64,000 nt of DNA from Geminocystis sp. M7585_C2015_104 (GTDB lineage: Bacteria; Cyanobacteriota; Cyanobacteriia; Cyanobacteriales; Cyanobacteriaceae): NCBI GenBank assembly GCA_015295805.1, contig DVEF01000065.1:22190-86189 (forward strand), read 5' to 3'. Below are positions 47,045-55,555 of this stretch, piece after piece. The translations under genes and the position numbers were made by a program. Position 1 is the stretch's first letter. Every line of letters begins with the position of its first letter. The notes under the pieces are model-generated. The model was not told the DNA's origin. It was given only the letters and a program-made list of their open reading frames with translations, and did no database searches.

Positions 47045-49150
47045 ATCCCAAAATACGGCAAAGAAAGACTTGGTGAGCAGCCACAACATTGTCAATTCGT
47101 TGGGTGTATTTTCCGGCTGCCATTGATTGGGTTGACAAAACAACATTTTTATTAGCTGACGATACTGAGTTAAAGATAAATCGGAGAAAAGCAACTTGAA
47201 TTCTTGGGGCTTTTTCAGGGGTATTATTTCTTTCACCTCCAGAGATAAACCCTTATTGGCAAATAGTAGTCTACCACCTGCCCTTGGTTTTAATTCTGTG
47301 TCAAAGGTTATTTCTGCGCCTATCTCACACATTTTTGTTACTATGCCTCTATAACTCCTTTCTTCATCTTGGAAGACGACAGGGAAGTTAACACTCAACC
47401 ACTGGTATACGTCAGGCTTGGGTTTTTCTACTAATGCTGCTATAGCCCATGCTAAAACTACTAGGTTGTAAATGTTCCAAAAAATAATGAGATTGAAGTC
47501 AATAATGCCCATAAACAATCCTCGTCTTTTGGATACAGAAAAAAGGTTTATAAGGTTGAGGATAAAAAAGAAAATCAATGGCGATGCTAACCCCCAATTG
47601 AAATAATATCCATCCTGTTTGATGCCTTTGGGTGTTACTCTGAAAATGGCCCGAAAAGGCTCCATCAAAGTCTGGATTATTTCTATGGATATAGGCGTGG
47701 CTGTTACCAGATTGTATACCTCTGACATCAACACGGAACGACTGCGAAAATTTAGCCAAGAAAATATGGAAATTTGGACAAAGTATAAAGGAAACAAAAA
47801 GTTAATTAACTCCTCTAGGGTAGCCCTAAGAGGCACAACTTGGAAAAGGGTATAAGCCAAGGGAAGCAACAATAAAACCAGTCTAATTGGACTTAAAAAC
47901 CACTGGAATATACCCTCTAAATGAGCACATCTTTGCCACCACTTTAACCCCTTTACCTTCAGAGGATTTTCGGGGATAAATAATGTCTGAATAGTGCCTC
48001 TTGCCCATCTTCTTCTCTGTCTAACATGTCCAAAACAGTTTTCAGCAGATAACCCCGCACTCAAACTTTTTTCCAGATAGATTACTTTATAACCCTCGGC
48101 GGCAAGACGAATGCCCGTATGATAATCTTCACTCAGTGTGCCACAAACAAAACCCCCAATTTCCTCCAGGTGTTTTCTTCTTACAACAAAAGAGCTACCA
48201 TAACAAATAGCAGTATTGATACTGTCACGAATCCTCTGGTAGTAGCGGGAGAAAATATCGACTTCTGTGGGAAGAATTTTGTCTATCCCTAAATTTCTGC
48301 AAATGGGGTCAGGAGAGTAAAAACTCTGATATGTTTGTAATAGTGCCAGGCGACTGTCTTGAAAAAAACCCACTGTTTCTCTCAAGAAATCCGTGGTTGG
48401 CACAAAGTCTGCATCGAAAACGGCAATTAACTCGCCACTGGTTTGTTGCAAGGCGTTATTCAGATTACCTGCCTTAGCATGGAGACGATTTTTTCTGGTA
48501 ATGTAACCACAATTTAATTCCTCACATAAACGCCTAACAAAGTCTCTGTTGCCATCATCTAACAAGTATACCCTTTTGGGCTCATATTCTATTGCCTGAC
48601 AAGCTACAATTGTCCTTTTTATTACCTCCACTGGTTCATTATAACTGGGAATGAAAATATCTACAGTGGGGTTGTATACTCCCTCCTTAACAGCTACAGA
48701 CATCTTTTCTGCCTGGGGGATTCTAGTCTTTATATTTAGAGTTAAAATGAACTGCCAAAGAGGAGAAATGATTAAGGCTATTTCTATCAAAATCAACAAG
48801 CAACTGAAGATGGAGTTTATTGTCGTATCTAGGTTGAGAGAAAAGGCAACACGCCACCAAAGATAGCGAATCAAGAAAAAACAGAATACTGAGACAATTA
48901 TCAGCCTGGATAAGCGATTTTGCTGTGGAGATATACCCATAACAGTGTAAACAATGAATAAGCCGATAAGCCAGGGCAAAGAAAAGGGATAATATCCTGC
49001 CAACTCTAAAGTATTTAACCAACTGACTAGGTGTTTAAACAGAGGAATCAGGTGATGATAAAGCCGGGATAATAACAGGAAAAAAGAGGCAAAAAGAAAA
49101 CCAGTTATGGCAATTTTTTTGTAAGGAAACGTTGACTGACTGACACGCAT
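47000..49150 (-). CDS. Cellulose-synthase-like glycosyltransferase (GT2, BcsA-type with PilZ)
   Basis: A 716-residue membrane glycosyltransferase. About four N-terminal spans; GT2 domain with DIFIPSYNEP (about 163-172), DDGNRDF, AVFDADFVP (D.D), SEDYHTGIRLAAEGY and QRRRWARGT (Q..RW); then about four to five spans; a PilZ-like domain at about 575-660 (RSYRGIVTKMCEIGAEITFD). This is the layout of bacterial cellulose synthase BcsA, which polymerises UDP-glucose and exports the glucan under c-di-GMP control. No BcsB is adjacent. In thermophilic cyanobacteria similar genes make aggregation cellulose. Whether the polymer is cellulose is inference. Confidence 0.9.
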   Translation of the reverse strand: MRVSQSTFPYKKIAITGFLFASFFLLLSRLYHHLIPLFKHLVSWLNTLELAGYYPFSLPWLIGLFIVYTVMGISPQQNRLSRLIIVSVFCFFLIRYLWWRVAFSLNLDTTINSIFSCLLILIEIALIISPLWQFILTLNIKTRIPQAEKMSVAVKEGVYNPTVDIFIPSYNEPVEVIKRTIVACQAIEYEPKRVYLLDDGNRDFVRRLCEELNCGYITRKNRLHAKAGNLNNALQQTSGELIAVFDADFVPTTDFLRETVGFFQDSRLALLQTYQSFYSPDPICRNLGIDKILPTEVDIFSRYYQRIRDSINTAICYGSSFVVRRKHLEEIGGFVCGTLSEDYHTGIRLAAEGYKVIYLEKSLSAGLSAENCFGHVRQRRRWARGTIQTLFIPENPLKVKGLKWWQRCAHLEGIFQWFLSPIRLVLLLLPLAYTLFQVVPLRATLEELINFLFPLYFVQISIFSWLNFRSRSVLMSEVYNLVTATPISIEIIQTLMEPFRAIFRVTPKGIKQDGYYFNWGLASPLIFFFILNLINLFSVSKRRGLFMGIIDFNLIIFWNIYNLVVLAWAIAALVEKPKPDVYQWLSVNFPVVFQDEERSYRGIVTKMCEIGAEITFDTELKPRAGGRLLFANKGLSLEVKEIIPLKKPQEFKLLFSDLSLTQYRQLIKMLFCQPNQWQPENTPNELTMLWLLTKSFFAVFWDLIRFNFIQPRRHQR

Positions 49151-49936
49151 TGCCGTATATCAATCAACAGACAACATCACCTTTCCTATGGTAGCCACCA
49201 CAGAAAATTTCAGCAGTCATCGTCTCCTACTTTGAAAAAACGGCAGCTATCTATAAGTCTTGTAATGAATAATTTGCCGGTGACTTTCCAGTAAGTGTTT
49301 ATGGCAAGTCTGATAGGAAATATGCCAGCAAATGTTATCGGCGATTATGACAAGGAAAAAAACAATCTATATCTCTGGTGAAGAATGTAAGCTAGAAAGA
49401 AGACAGAAGAAGATGATGGCAACTGCTATGCCACCGGTGTAAATATTAGGCATTACAGTGGTAACTATGACAATTCTAACAAGAGAGAAGAAAAATGGAG
49501 TCACCTCCCAACAAGACAGTCACAGTCAACCTGGCTGGCTTAACCGTGAAGGGGAAATTTGGGGAAAACAAGACAGTCTATATTCTAAGCTGCCATTAGC
49601 CATGGTAGTAATACATAAGAAAACAAAAAAATACAACCCAAACAGCTAGTGGTAACTATAGGGGAAAATTCAAAAGAGAGGATTTACTATCTTCCCCGCT
49701 GAATTTCATAAGTAAATCTAGCAAGAGAAAAAAAGACAGTCACAATGCTACTACTGATAAGTCTGACAGGAAAGAAGAATGTGGTTACTAATTCCATCAC
49801 CTCCCATCCAGATGTTGCAAGTGGCATCCTAAGGCAGGAAAAAGGCAGTTACTGTCTCCCTGATGTCACCTACAAGTCTGACATATAAAAACAAATGGGA
49901 ATAAGATTAGTTTTTCTTATAGACTGCGAGGTTAAT
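49151..49936. other. Intergenic region with degenerate repeats
   Basis: About 790 bases, no credible gene. Motifs recur with variation: AAGTCTGA(C/T)AGGAAA (49313 and 49757), AGACAGTCACA (49513 and 49735), CACCTCCCA (49502, 49799) and GGCAGTTACTGTC (about 49846). They resemble the units of the larger tract at 53.0-54.7 kb. Confidence 0.4.
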
Positions 49937-51154
49937 TCACTCATGGTTAACGCCTCTAAGGGATTGCAATTCCCCATACAAGTCTCTAAAGGAGGTTTTT
50001 TTGCCTTTTTGGTTTCTTAAAAGATATTGGAATTCGATAAACCAGTCTAGAGTCTTTTGGGAAATATAACCCTCTTCCACCAAAATTTCTCCTATCCTTT
50101 TTCCGGGAAATTTTTGCTGTTTCTCTAGAGAAAAATCTATCTGAGACGGGGAGACTAAGTGTGCCCTTTGCAGGTATTCACCAATTAGCAAAATATCACA
50201 TGTACCCACAATCTTTGGCAACTCTTCCGCAAAAAATTGGACAGTATCAGGGGAAACTAAACCCAAATCGGTGGCAATTTCTCCGAAACGAGTGCCATAG
50301 TTTTTCTCTCTTTGTATTTGCAAAACTAACTCTAATTCTTGCTCAGTTATCAACCCAACTCGATACAATAACAAACCTATAGGCAAAGACTGAATTTCCC
50401 TCAGGGGATTATAACGGTAGAGGTTAAAACGATGGCGAATAACGTGAAAGAAAAAGGGTAAACTCTCTACTAAATAGCGTTTCCATAGCCTGCCAGGCTC
50501 AGACAGTAATCGATGTAACCATTCTAACCCAATATCACTCATCCAACGAGGAGCCCTTTGTTTATAACCAGCCTCAAAGTCAATAGCCGCACCCAGGGGC
50601 AAAAATAGTCTAACATTAGGCAGTTGGGGGCGATGTTTTACAATCCATTTTTCCTGTTTAGGCGCGCCCACTCCTATTACTAACACATTTGCCCTTGATT
50701 GGTTAATTTTTGTTACAATCTCTTGACACTCGGCCTCATTTTTCTCAAAGCCAAAACTGGGGGAAAGGGCACCTACCACCATTTCCCAGCCTACCTTACG
50801 ATTGATATTGAGTCTAGCCTGCTGGGCGACTCCCTCCTTTCCCCCCAAGAGGAATATTCTGATATCCCTATTGTGACGATTGTAGCGGTAAAAGGCCGGC
50901 AAGAGGTCTGACCCGGAAATTTTCTCCTTGATGGGTTTGCCTAATAGTTTAAGGGTATACTGAAGTATCTTGCTGTCACAGATTACATAGTCAGCGATAC
51001 GATAAGCCTTCAAAAATTCAGCATCAGTTTGTAATTTTACTATGTGATCCACATTGGGAGTCACCACAAATCCCCCTTTTTCCGTCAGTAGGGGCAACAA
51101 TTCCGGTAAAGTTATATTGTTTATTGTGATATTTAAAAACTCAATCTTTTCCAT
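49937..51154 (-). CDS. WecG/TagA/CpsF glycosyltransferase with C-terminal MshEN-like repeats
   Basis: A 405-residue protein. Residues 1-240 are a GT26 transferase: VVTPNVDHIV (about 30-39), ADYVICDSKIL, ISGSDLLPAF, FLLGGKEGVAQQA, VLVIGVGAPKQEKWI (about 154-168), LGAAIDFEAGYKQRAPRWM and GLEWLHRLLSEPGRLWKRY. Such enzymes add ManNAcA or a similar sugar to a lipid-linked precursor. Residues about 262-385 are two repeats of the type found at the N-terminus of PilB/GspE/MshE ATPases (GLLLYRVGLITEQELELVLQ; RIGEILVEEGYISQKTLDWF), a fold that can bind c-di-GMP. The fusion suggests control by second messenger; this is inference. Confidence 0.88.
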   Translation of the reverse strand: MEKIEFLNITINNITLPELLPLLTEKGGFVVTPNVDHIVKLQTDAEFLKAYRIADYVICDSKILQYTLKLLGKPIKEKISGSDLLPAFYRYNRHNRDIRIFLLGGKEGVAQQARLNINRKVGWEMVVGALSPSFGFEKNEAECQEIVTKINQSRANVLVIGVGAPKQEKWIVKHRPQLPNVRLFLPLGAAIDFEAGYKQRAPRWMSDIGLEWLHRLLSEPGRLWKRYLVESLPFFFHVIRHRFNLYRYNPLREIQSLPIGLLLYRVGLITEQELELVLQIQREKNYGTRFGEIATDLGLVSPDTVQFFAEELPKIVGTCDILLIGEYLQRAHLVSPSQIDFSLEKQQKFPGKRIGEILVEEGYISQKTLDWFIEFQYLLRNQKGKKTSFRDLYGELQSLRGVNHE

Positions 51155-51429
51155 CTAAAACCCCTGCTGCCGTTGTTTGCCATGCCGGCTAACCCTTACA
51201 TTCTATCCCTTTGCCTTCTAGAGTTTATCAGTACTTTTGCTCAGGACAGGTTTAATTTTTTATAAACTCATCCGAGAGTATACTTATAAACTTGATTTTG
51301 ACTCGCCGGTGGCCATGGGGGTTTTTGTCTAAAAAAATAAGATTCCATGAAGATTGTCCCCCTATGATAACTCCTGGCTGTTCTGGGATTATACTTAAAT
51401 AATAGAACGGATATATGGGAAAAAAAAAC

Positions 51430-52119
51430 ATGAAAACGATGACCAAAGTACTGATAGCCGCCGCTACTGTGGGGGGAATGACAATAGTGGGTATGGAGAC
51501 AGCCTCGGCTTTGAGTCTAATTACAGCAAGATACAGTGGTAATGACTGTTCCGGTGTATTTGGGAGATTTGCAGAATGTTATGTATCCCCCCCAAACAGC
51601 AGTGTGAAACTGTCTCCCATTATTGCCAAGTTTGACGTGGGTCAGAGTGGTCCTGCTATTAATACTAACATTTTTCCTACTGTTAGTGGCCAGGAGTGGT
51701 CATTTTCCCCCAACAATGGCAGGGGTTTCCCCACTAGTGCTTCCATTGGCAGTTGGACTTACAATCCAGGCCCAAAAGATCCTGCAATCAAATACTGGGT
51801 GGCTAAGGGGGGAAATGCCTTTAATCTGTTTTTCTATGTCAATCCCACCCACACACAACCAGGAGGCGTCTGTCATGGCAATGGCTTAACTTCTTTGGCT
51901 TGTTTCCAAAAGGCTGTAGCCACCAAAAGTGGCGTTTGGCAAACACCCCCCACTAAAAAAGGAAATCCTGCCGGTTTATCCCATATATCCTTCTACGGGG
52001 AAAGAGTATCCCAAGAGGAAGTGCCTGAGCCCTTGACCATTATGGGAAGTGTGTTAGCATTGGGATTGGGGTGGGGTATGAAACAGCAGCAACAAAAGAG
52101 GAAAACCAGCCAAGTGTAA
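51430..52119 (+). CDS. PEP-CTERM sorting domain protein
   Basis: A 229-residue exported protein: signal peptide MKTMTKVLIAAATVGGMTIV followed by GMETASA, a Gly/Asn/Pro-rich extracellular domain (IGSWTYNPGPKDPAIKYWVA; two Cys near CHGNGLTSLAC), and a C-terminal sorting signal with VPEPLTIMG, a hydrophobic helix and a basic tail (KQQQQKRK). PEP-CTERM proteins are processed by an exosortase and associated with exopolysaccharide. I used the ATG at 51430, which gives a normal signal peptide and has GGGA upstream; an ATG at 51415 is possible. Confidence 0.88.
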   Translation: MKTMTKVLIAAATVGGMTIVGMETASALSLITARYSGNDCSGVFGRFAECYVSPPNSSVKLSPIIAKFDVGQSGPAINTNIFPTVSGQEWSFSPNNGRGFPTSASIGSWTYNPGPKDPAIKYWVAKGGNAFNLFFYVNPTHTQPGGVCHGNGLTSLACFQKAVATKSGVWQTPPTKKGNPAGLSHISFYGERVSQEEVPEPLTIMGSVLALGLGWGMKQQQQKRKTSQV

Positions 52120-52174
52120 CCCCATTTTAAACCCCATATAATTGCGTGTTGTGATTGCCTGTTTAGTGGTATAG

Positions 52175-52948
52175 ATGAAGTCGCCTGTAGCCGGTAGGGA
52201 AAAAGGGAAAACTAGTGATATTCGCCTGGTGGTAGACTCCCATCAGATACGGCAAGACATGATAGTCTTGAATAGGGAACAAGAGCACTACCTGCGGCGG
52301 GTAGTAAGATTAGAAAATGGGGCATCCTTTGTGGCAATAGACGGCAAAGGCGGGGGGTGGCGGGTTTGTTTAACGTCACAAGGGGCGCAAATTCTAGAAT
52401 CTTTGTCAGAAAATAGGGAATTGCCTGTTAACGTCACTGTTGTGGTGGCTTTACCCAAAGGCAACGGTTTTGATGAGATTATTCGTTGTTGCACAGAATT
52501 AGGGGTTGCCAGTTTCTTGCCGGCACAGGCTGAGCGCACCTTACTACATCCAGGAGAGAATAAAATACAAAGATGGAGGAAAATAGCAAAAGAGGCAGTG
52601 GAACAGTCAGAAAGACTAATAGTGCCTAGTATAACCGAACCTAGACCTATAAGAGAAATTTTTGCAGAGTTTAGCACAAAAAATTTACCCAAATACATTG
52701 CAGTAGCCAGGGGGAATTCTCCCCATCTGCTTTCCGTTTGTCAAAAGGATTTTTCCTCTTCCAATCTTCCTTCAGAAATAGTCGTAGCTACGGGATGTGA
52801 AGGGGGTTGGACAAAGGAAGAAATAGAAATGGCAATGGGAGCTGGCTTTCAAATGGTATCATTGGGCAAGAGAATTTTAAGGGCAATTACCGCACCAATA
52901 ACGGCGATGGCTATTATCTCTTCCCTATGGGAGAGTGGTAGGAATTAG
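52175..52948 (+). CDS. rsmE: 16S rRNA (uracil(1498)-N(3))-methyltransferase
   Basis: A 257-residue SPOUT-family methyltransferase. The N-terminal PUA-like part includes REQEHYLRRVVRLENGASFV. The SPOUT domain has VALPKGNGFDEIIRCCTELGV, EQSERLIVPSI, VATGCEGGWTKEEIEMA (canonical IGPEGG replaced by TGCEGG) and SLGKRILRAITAP (S.G.RILR.ETA). The N-terminal end is longer by about 15 residues than usual. Lone gene. Confidence 0.92.
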   Translation: MKSPVAGREKGKTSDIRLVVDSHQIRQDMIVLNREQEHYLRRVVRLENGASFVAIDGKGGGWRVCLTSQGAQILESLSENRELPVNVTVVVALPKGNGFDEIIRCCTELGVASFLPAQAERTLLHPGENKIQRWRKIAKEAVEQSERLIVPSITEPRPIREIFAEFSTKNLPKYIAVARGNSPHLLSVCQKDFSSSNLPSEIVVATGCEGGWTKEEIEMAMGAGFQMVSLGKRILRAITAPITAMAIISSLWESGRN

Positions 52949-53704
52949 ACTGTAAGAAAGTGGGGGTTAGGGAAAACAAACAATCCGCCTCAGACAAAAT
53001 ACTGGGGAAGAAGATGGGGGGGAGGATTAAACATTTGTATACCACTCACTGTATACTACCTTGAAGCCAAGTGGGGAAAAAGTTGCTTACCGCATCATGG
53101 GAAACTAGTTTGAGTATAACCTTTTATTTGACACCATGAAGGGGTATGACAGTCAACTATTTTAGGGGAAGCTAGGGGGAAGGGGGGATGGGATATTAGC
53201 AAAAAGGGGGAAAGATAACATTTGCATTTTACCTTTTGGAGGAAAAGTCGACGGTAGGATATAACAGCTAAATTCCCAATGGCAGACAGTTATTAATGCC
53301 GTCTATTACAGCCAAGTCATGGGGGAGATTAAACCAAAGTCTATCACCCGCCATTGGGAGGGTTGCTACAGTCGGTGGGGGGATATAACAAGTTAGTGGC
53401 TAGTGTAAACTATGAGGGAAAGGTGATAGTTTTCTGTTGTTAGACAGAGGGATGGCAGGGGTAAATGATATAACCACTAGCTGTTAATGTGTGATGGAAG
53501 ACTGCCGGTTATAGCCTTCTCTGAGATATGACAATCAACCCCGTGGGGAAAACTAAGGGGAGGATACACACAGTCATCTTTCAGAAAGAGGGGATATTGG
53601 TAGGAAAAGGGGAGACAACAGTTGCATTTCACCCCTTAGGGGAAAAGTCAGGGATAGGATATAAAAGACAATGGAAAGAGAGTTTGGGAAAACTGGTGGG
53701 GGTG

Positions 53705-53780
53705 ACAGTTATCTGTCAGTATCTTTGTCTGTTGGTTTGTTATGACTTTTTGGTAGAAAAGAATAAAAGTTGTCTGTAAG
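53705..53780 (+). repeat. Repeat copy A (best conserved pair)
   Basis: Begins ACAGTTATCTGTCAGTATCT and continues TTGTCTGTTGGTTTGTTATGACT. It aligns without gaps to copy B at 54132, with differences at about one position in six and most of them in the second half. Confidence 0.6.
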
Positions 53781-54131
53781 TCGCCAGTGGCTTGTATTGT
53801 CTAATGGCTTTTTAAACATATTAATGTTGTCTTTCACTGCCAGGGGAATGATGCTGGGAGGGTGTATCAGTCAATCGCCAATTATGAGGTGTAAATGGCA
53901 GGGTGTAATTCAGGGTGGTGGAGAATATCCCAGAGTATCAAGAGTATCACCAGTAATAGGGGAATGAGGCAAGGGTACAAGTATAAATATTTGTCTGTTA
54001 TCTGTTGCCGGTTAATGGGGTGTGACTTATATCTTATAACTGTTACTGAAACGGGGACAAAACTACTGTCTGACACCGGGAAAATGGTGTACAATACCGA
54101 CAGTTGACCTGCAGGCAGCAATATGCAGGCA

Positions 54132-54207
54132 ACAGTTATCTGTCAGTGTCTTTGCCTGTTGGTTTCTTATGACTTCCCCGTAGGAGGGTAAAACAGTTGT
54201 CTCTATG
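54132..54207 (+). repeat. Repeat copy B (best conserved pair)
   Basis: Begins ACAGTTATCTGTCAGTGTCT and continues TTGCCTGTTGGTTTCTTATGACT, then GTAGGAGGGTAAAACAGTTG. The distance from copy A is 427 bases. Confidence 0.6.
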
Positions 54208-54730
54208 ATGATAGACTGGAGAATGAGAATGATAAACCATATGACTTCAAAAAAGACTAGTGGGAGAATATAACAGTCAACTGCCAAGTGGGGAGACTGG
54301 CAGGTAAATATAACAGTCGACTAGGCAAGACACAACATTTGTGTGTTACTTGGGGATAAAAGACTATTAGGTGAGATTTAACAAGTGTCTTGAAGATGGT
54401 ATGTTGCCGTTTAAGGGTAGACGGTAAGAGGAGGGAATAAAAGTTATCTGTTGATGTATGATTGGGCATTGTCGAAAAGTCCAACCCCATCTTTTTGTGT
54501 TATAAAAGACTAGGAGATTAGGAGAAAGACAAATATGGCAGTTGTATTTTGTCGTATTTGATTTTCCAAAAGGAGACTGGAGTGGGTGGGTGATAGTTTT
54601 CTGTTACTGGTTAATGGCTTCCCGCCAGGAGGGTATAAACAGTTGTCTGTTGCCGGGTGGTGGGAGACTACTAGGCAGTGACAGTTTTGATGCAACAGTT
54701 TCCCGCTATCATCTACCGTGTGATGGCAAA

Positions 54731-55453
54731 CTAGGAAGATGGAGTGATACTCAGTTGGTGGATTATTTGTCTTACTAGCAGTCTCCTCAGTTGGGGGGTT
54801 TCTGCTAAAACGGGTAGTAGTCTAATTGGCATTTGAGAAGTTTTGGCCAACTGCGCCACCTGTTGGATAATAGATTCTACAACCTTACCTCGAAATAGAA
54901 AATAGGGGAGAATAACGATGGGTTTATCCCCCCTAAAGATTGACAACTCAGAGAGATTACCTCTCCAAAGAATTAGCCTGGCTTCCAACTTACTAGCAAG
55001 GGTTTCTAACTCTTGATTGCCTCCCTCTAAACTGGTACCATGGGCAAGTAGGACCCTCTCACAGTCCCCTTTTGTGTTGTACAATTGTTCCAGAAGATTG
55101 ACTATTTCCGGGTTTTGCCCCAGTGAAGGCATTATTTCCAACATGATGGGGGAGTTTTTGGCTGCCACGGCAACCTCCGTGGGAATATCTTTTACAACAT
55201 GATAGCCAGACAACAAAAATAGTGGTATAATGTAAAGTCTGTCATACCCGTTGGCGGCTAGGTTAGCGGCTAGTTGTCTAATCCTTTCAGAAAGGGGAGA
55301 TTCTGTCAACTCCAGACAGGTGGCAAAAAGGGGAAAAGTAAAACCCAAACTACGCAAATCCCCCCACACCCTGCCACAAAAATCCTTCAGTTGCAACCTA
55401 TAATTGCTACTGTGGCTACCATGACAAACCAATAGAAAAGCAGCGTGACTCAT
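54731..55453 (-). CDS. Sirohydrochlorin chelatase family protein (CbiX/SirB)
   Basis: A 240-residue type II chelatase with two related halves: LLVCHGSHSSNYRLQL (about 7-22) with the metal-binding His, LTESPLSERIRQLAA, YIIPLFLLSGYHVVKDIP (about 73-90) in the first half; VLLAHGTSLEGGNQELE and VILPYFLFRGKVVESI in the second. The family inserts Fe2+ or Co2+ into sirohydrochlorin for siroheme or cobalamin. The metal is not determined by sequence. Confidence 0.87.
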   Translation of the reverse strand: MSHAAFLLVCHGSHSSNYRLQLKDFCGRVWGDLRSLGFTFPLFATCLELTESPLSERIRQLAANLAANGYDRLYIIPLFLLSGYHVVKDIPTEVAVAAKNSPIMLEIMPSLGQNPEIVNLLEQLYNTKGDCERVLLAHGTSLEGGNQELETLASKLEARLILWRGNLSELSIFRGDKPIVILPYFLFRGKVVESIIQQVAQLAKTSQMPIRLLPVLAETPQLRRLLVRQIIHQLSITPSS

Positions 55454-55555
55454 TCAGTCTTTCAAAATACCCCATCCTCTCTATAATTCTATAATACAAA
55501 AACTCGACCCAGTTAAGTAAAAGTCAAGTAAGTCCGAATTGCCGTAGGTTAGCCC

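Larger units (their letters stand above)
52949..54730. repeat. 1.8 kb tract of degenerate tandem-like repeats
   Basis: No supportable gene. A loose unit of roughly 50-80 bases recurs: a G-rich part (GGGGAGACTAGG, GGAGGGTATAA), then ATAWAACAGTTRTCTGTTGCC. The clearest pair is 53705-53780 and 54132-54207, which share ACAGTTATCTGTCAGT.TCTT and most of the next 55 bases. GGTGATAGTTTTCTGTT occurs at about 53424 and 54590. Other copies are much diverged. Confidence 0.6.

Noticed and set aside
53528..53779. Plus-strand ORF of 83 codons in the repeat tract
   Set aside because: Its sequence is made of the degenerate repeat units; similar short frames occur in every copy.
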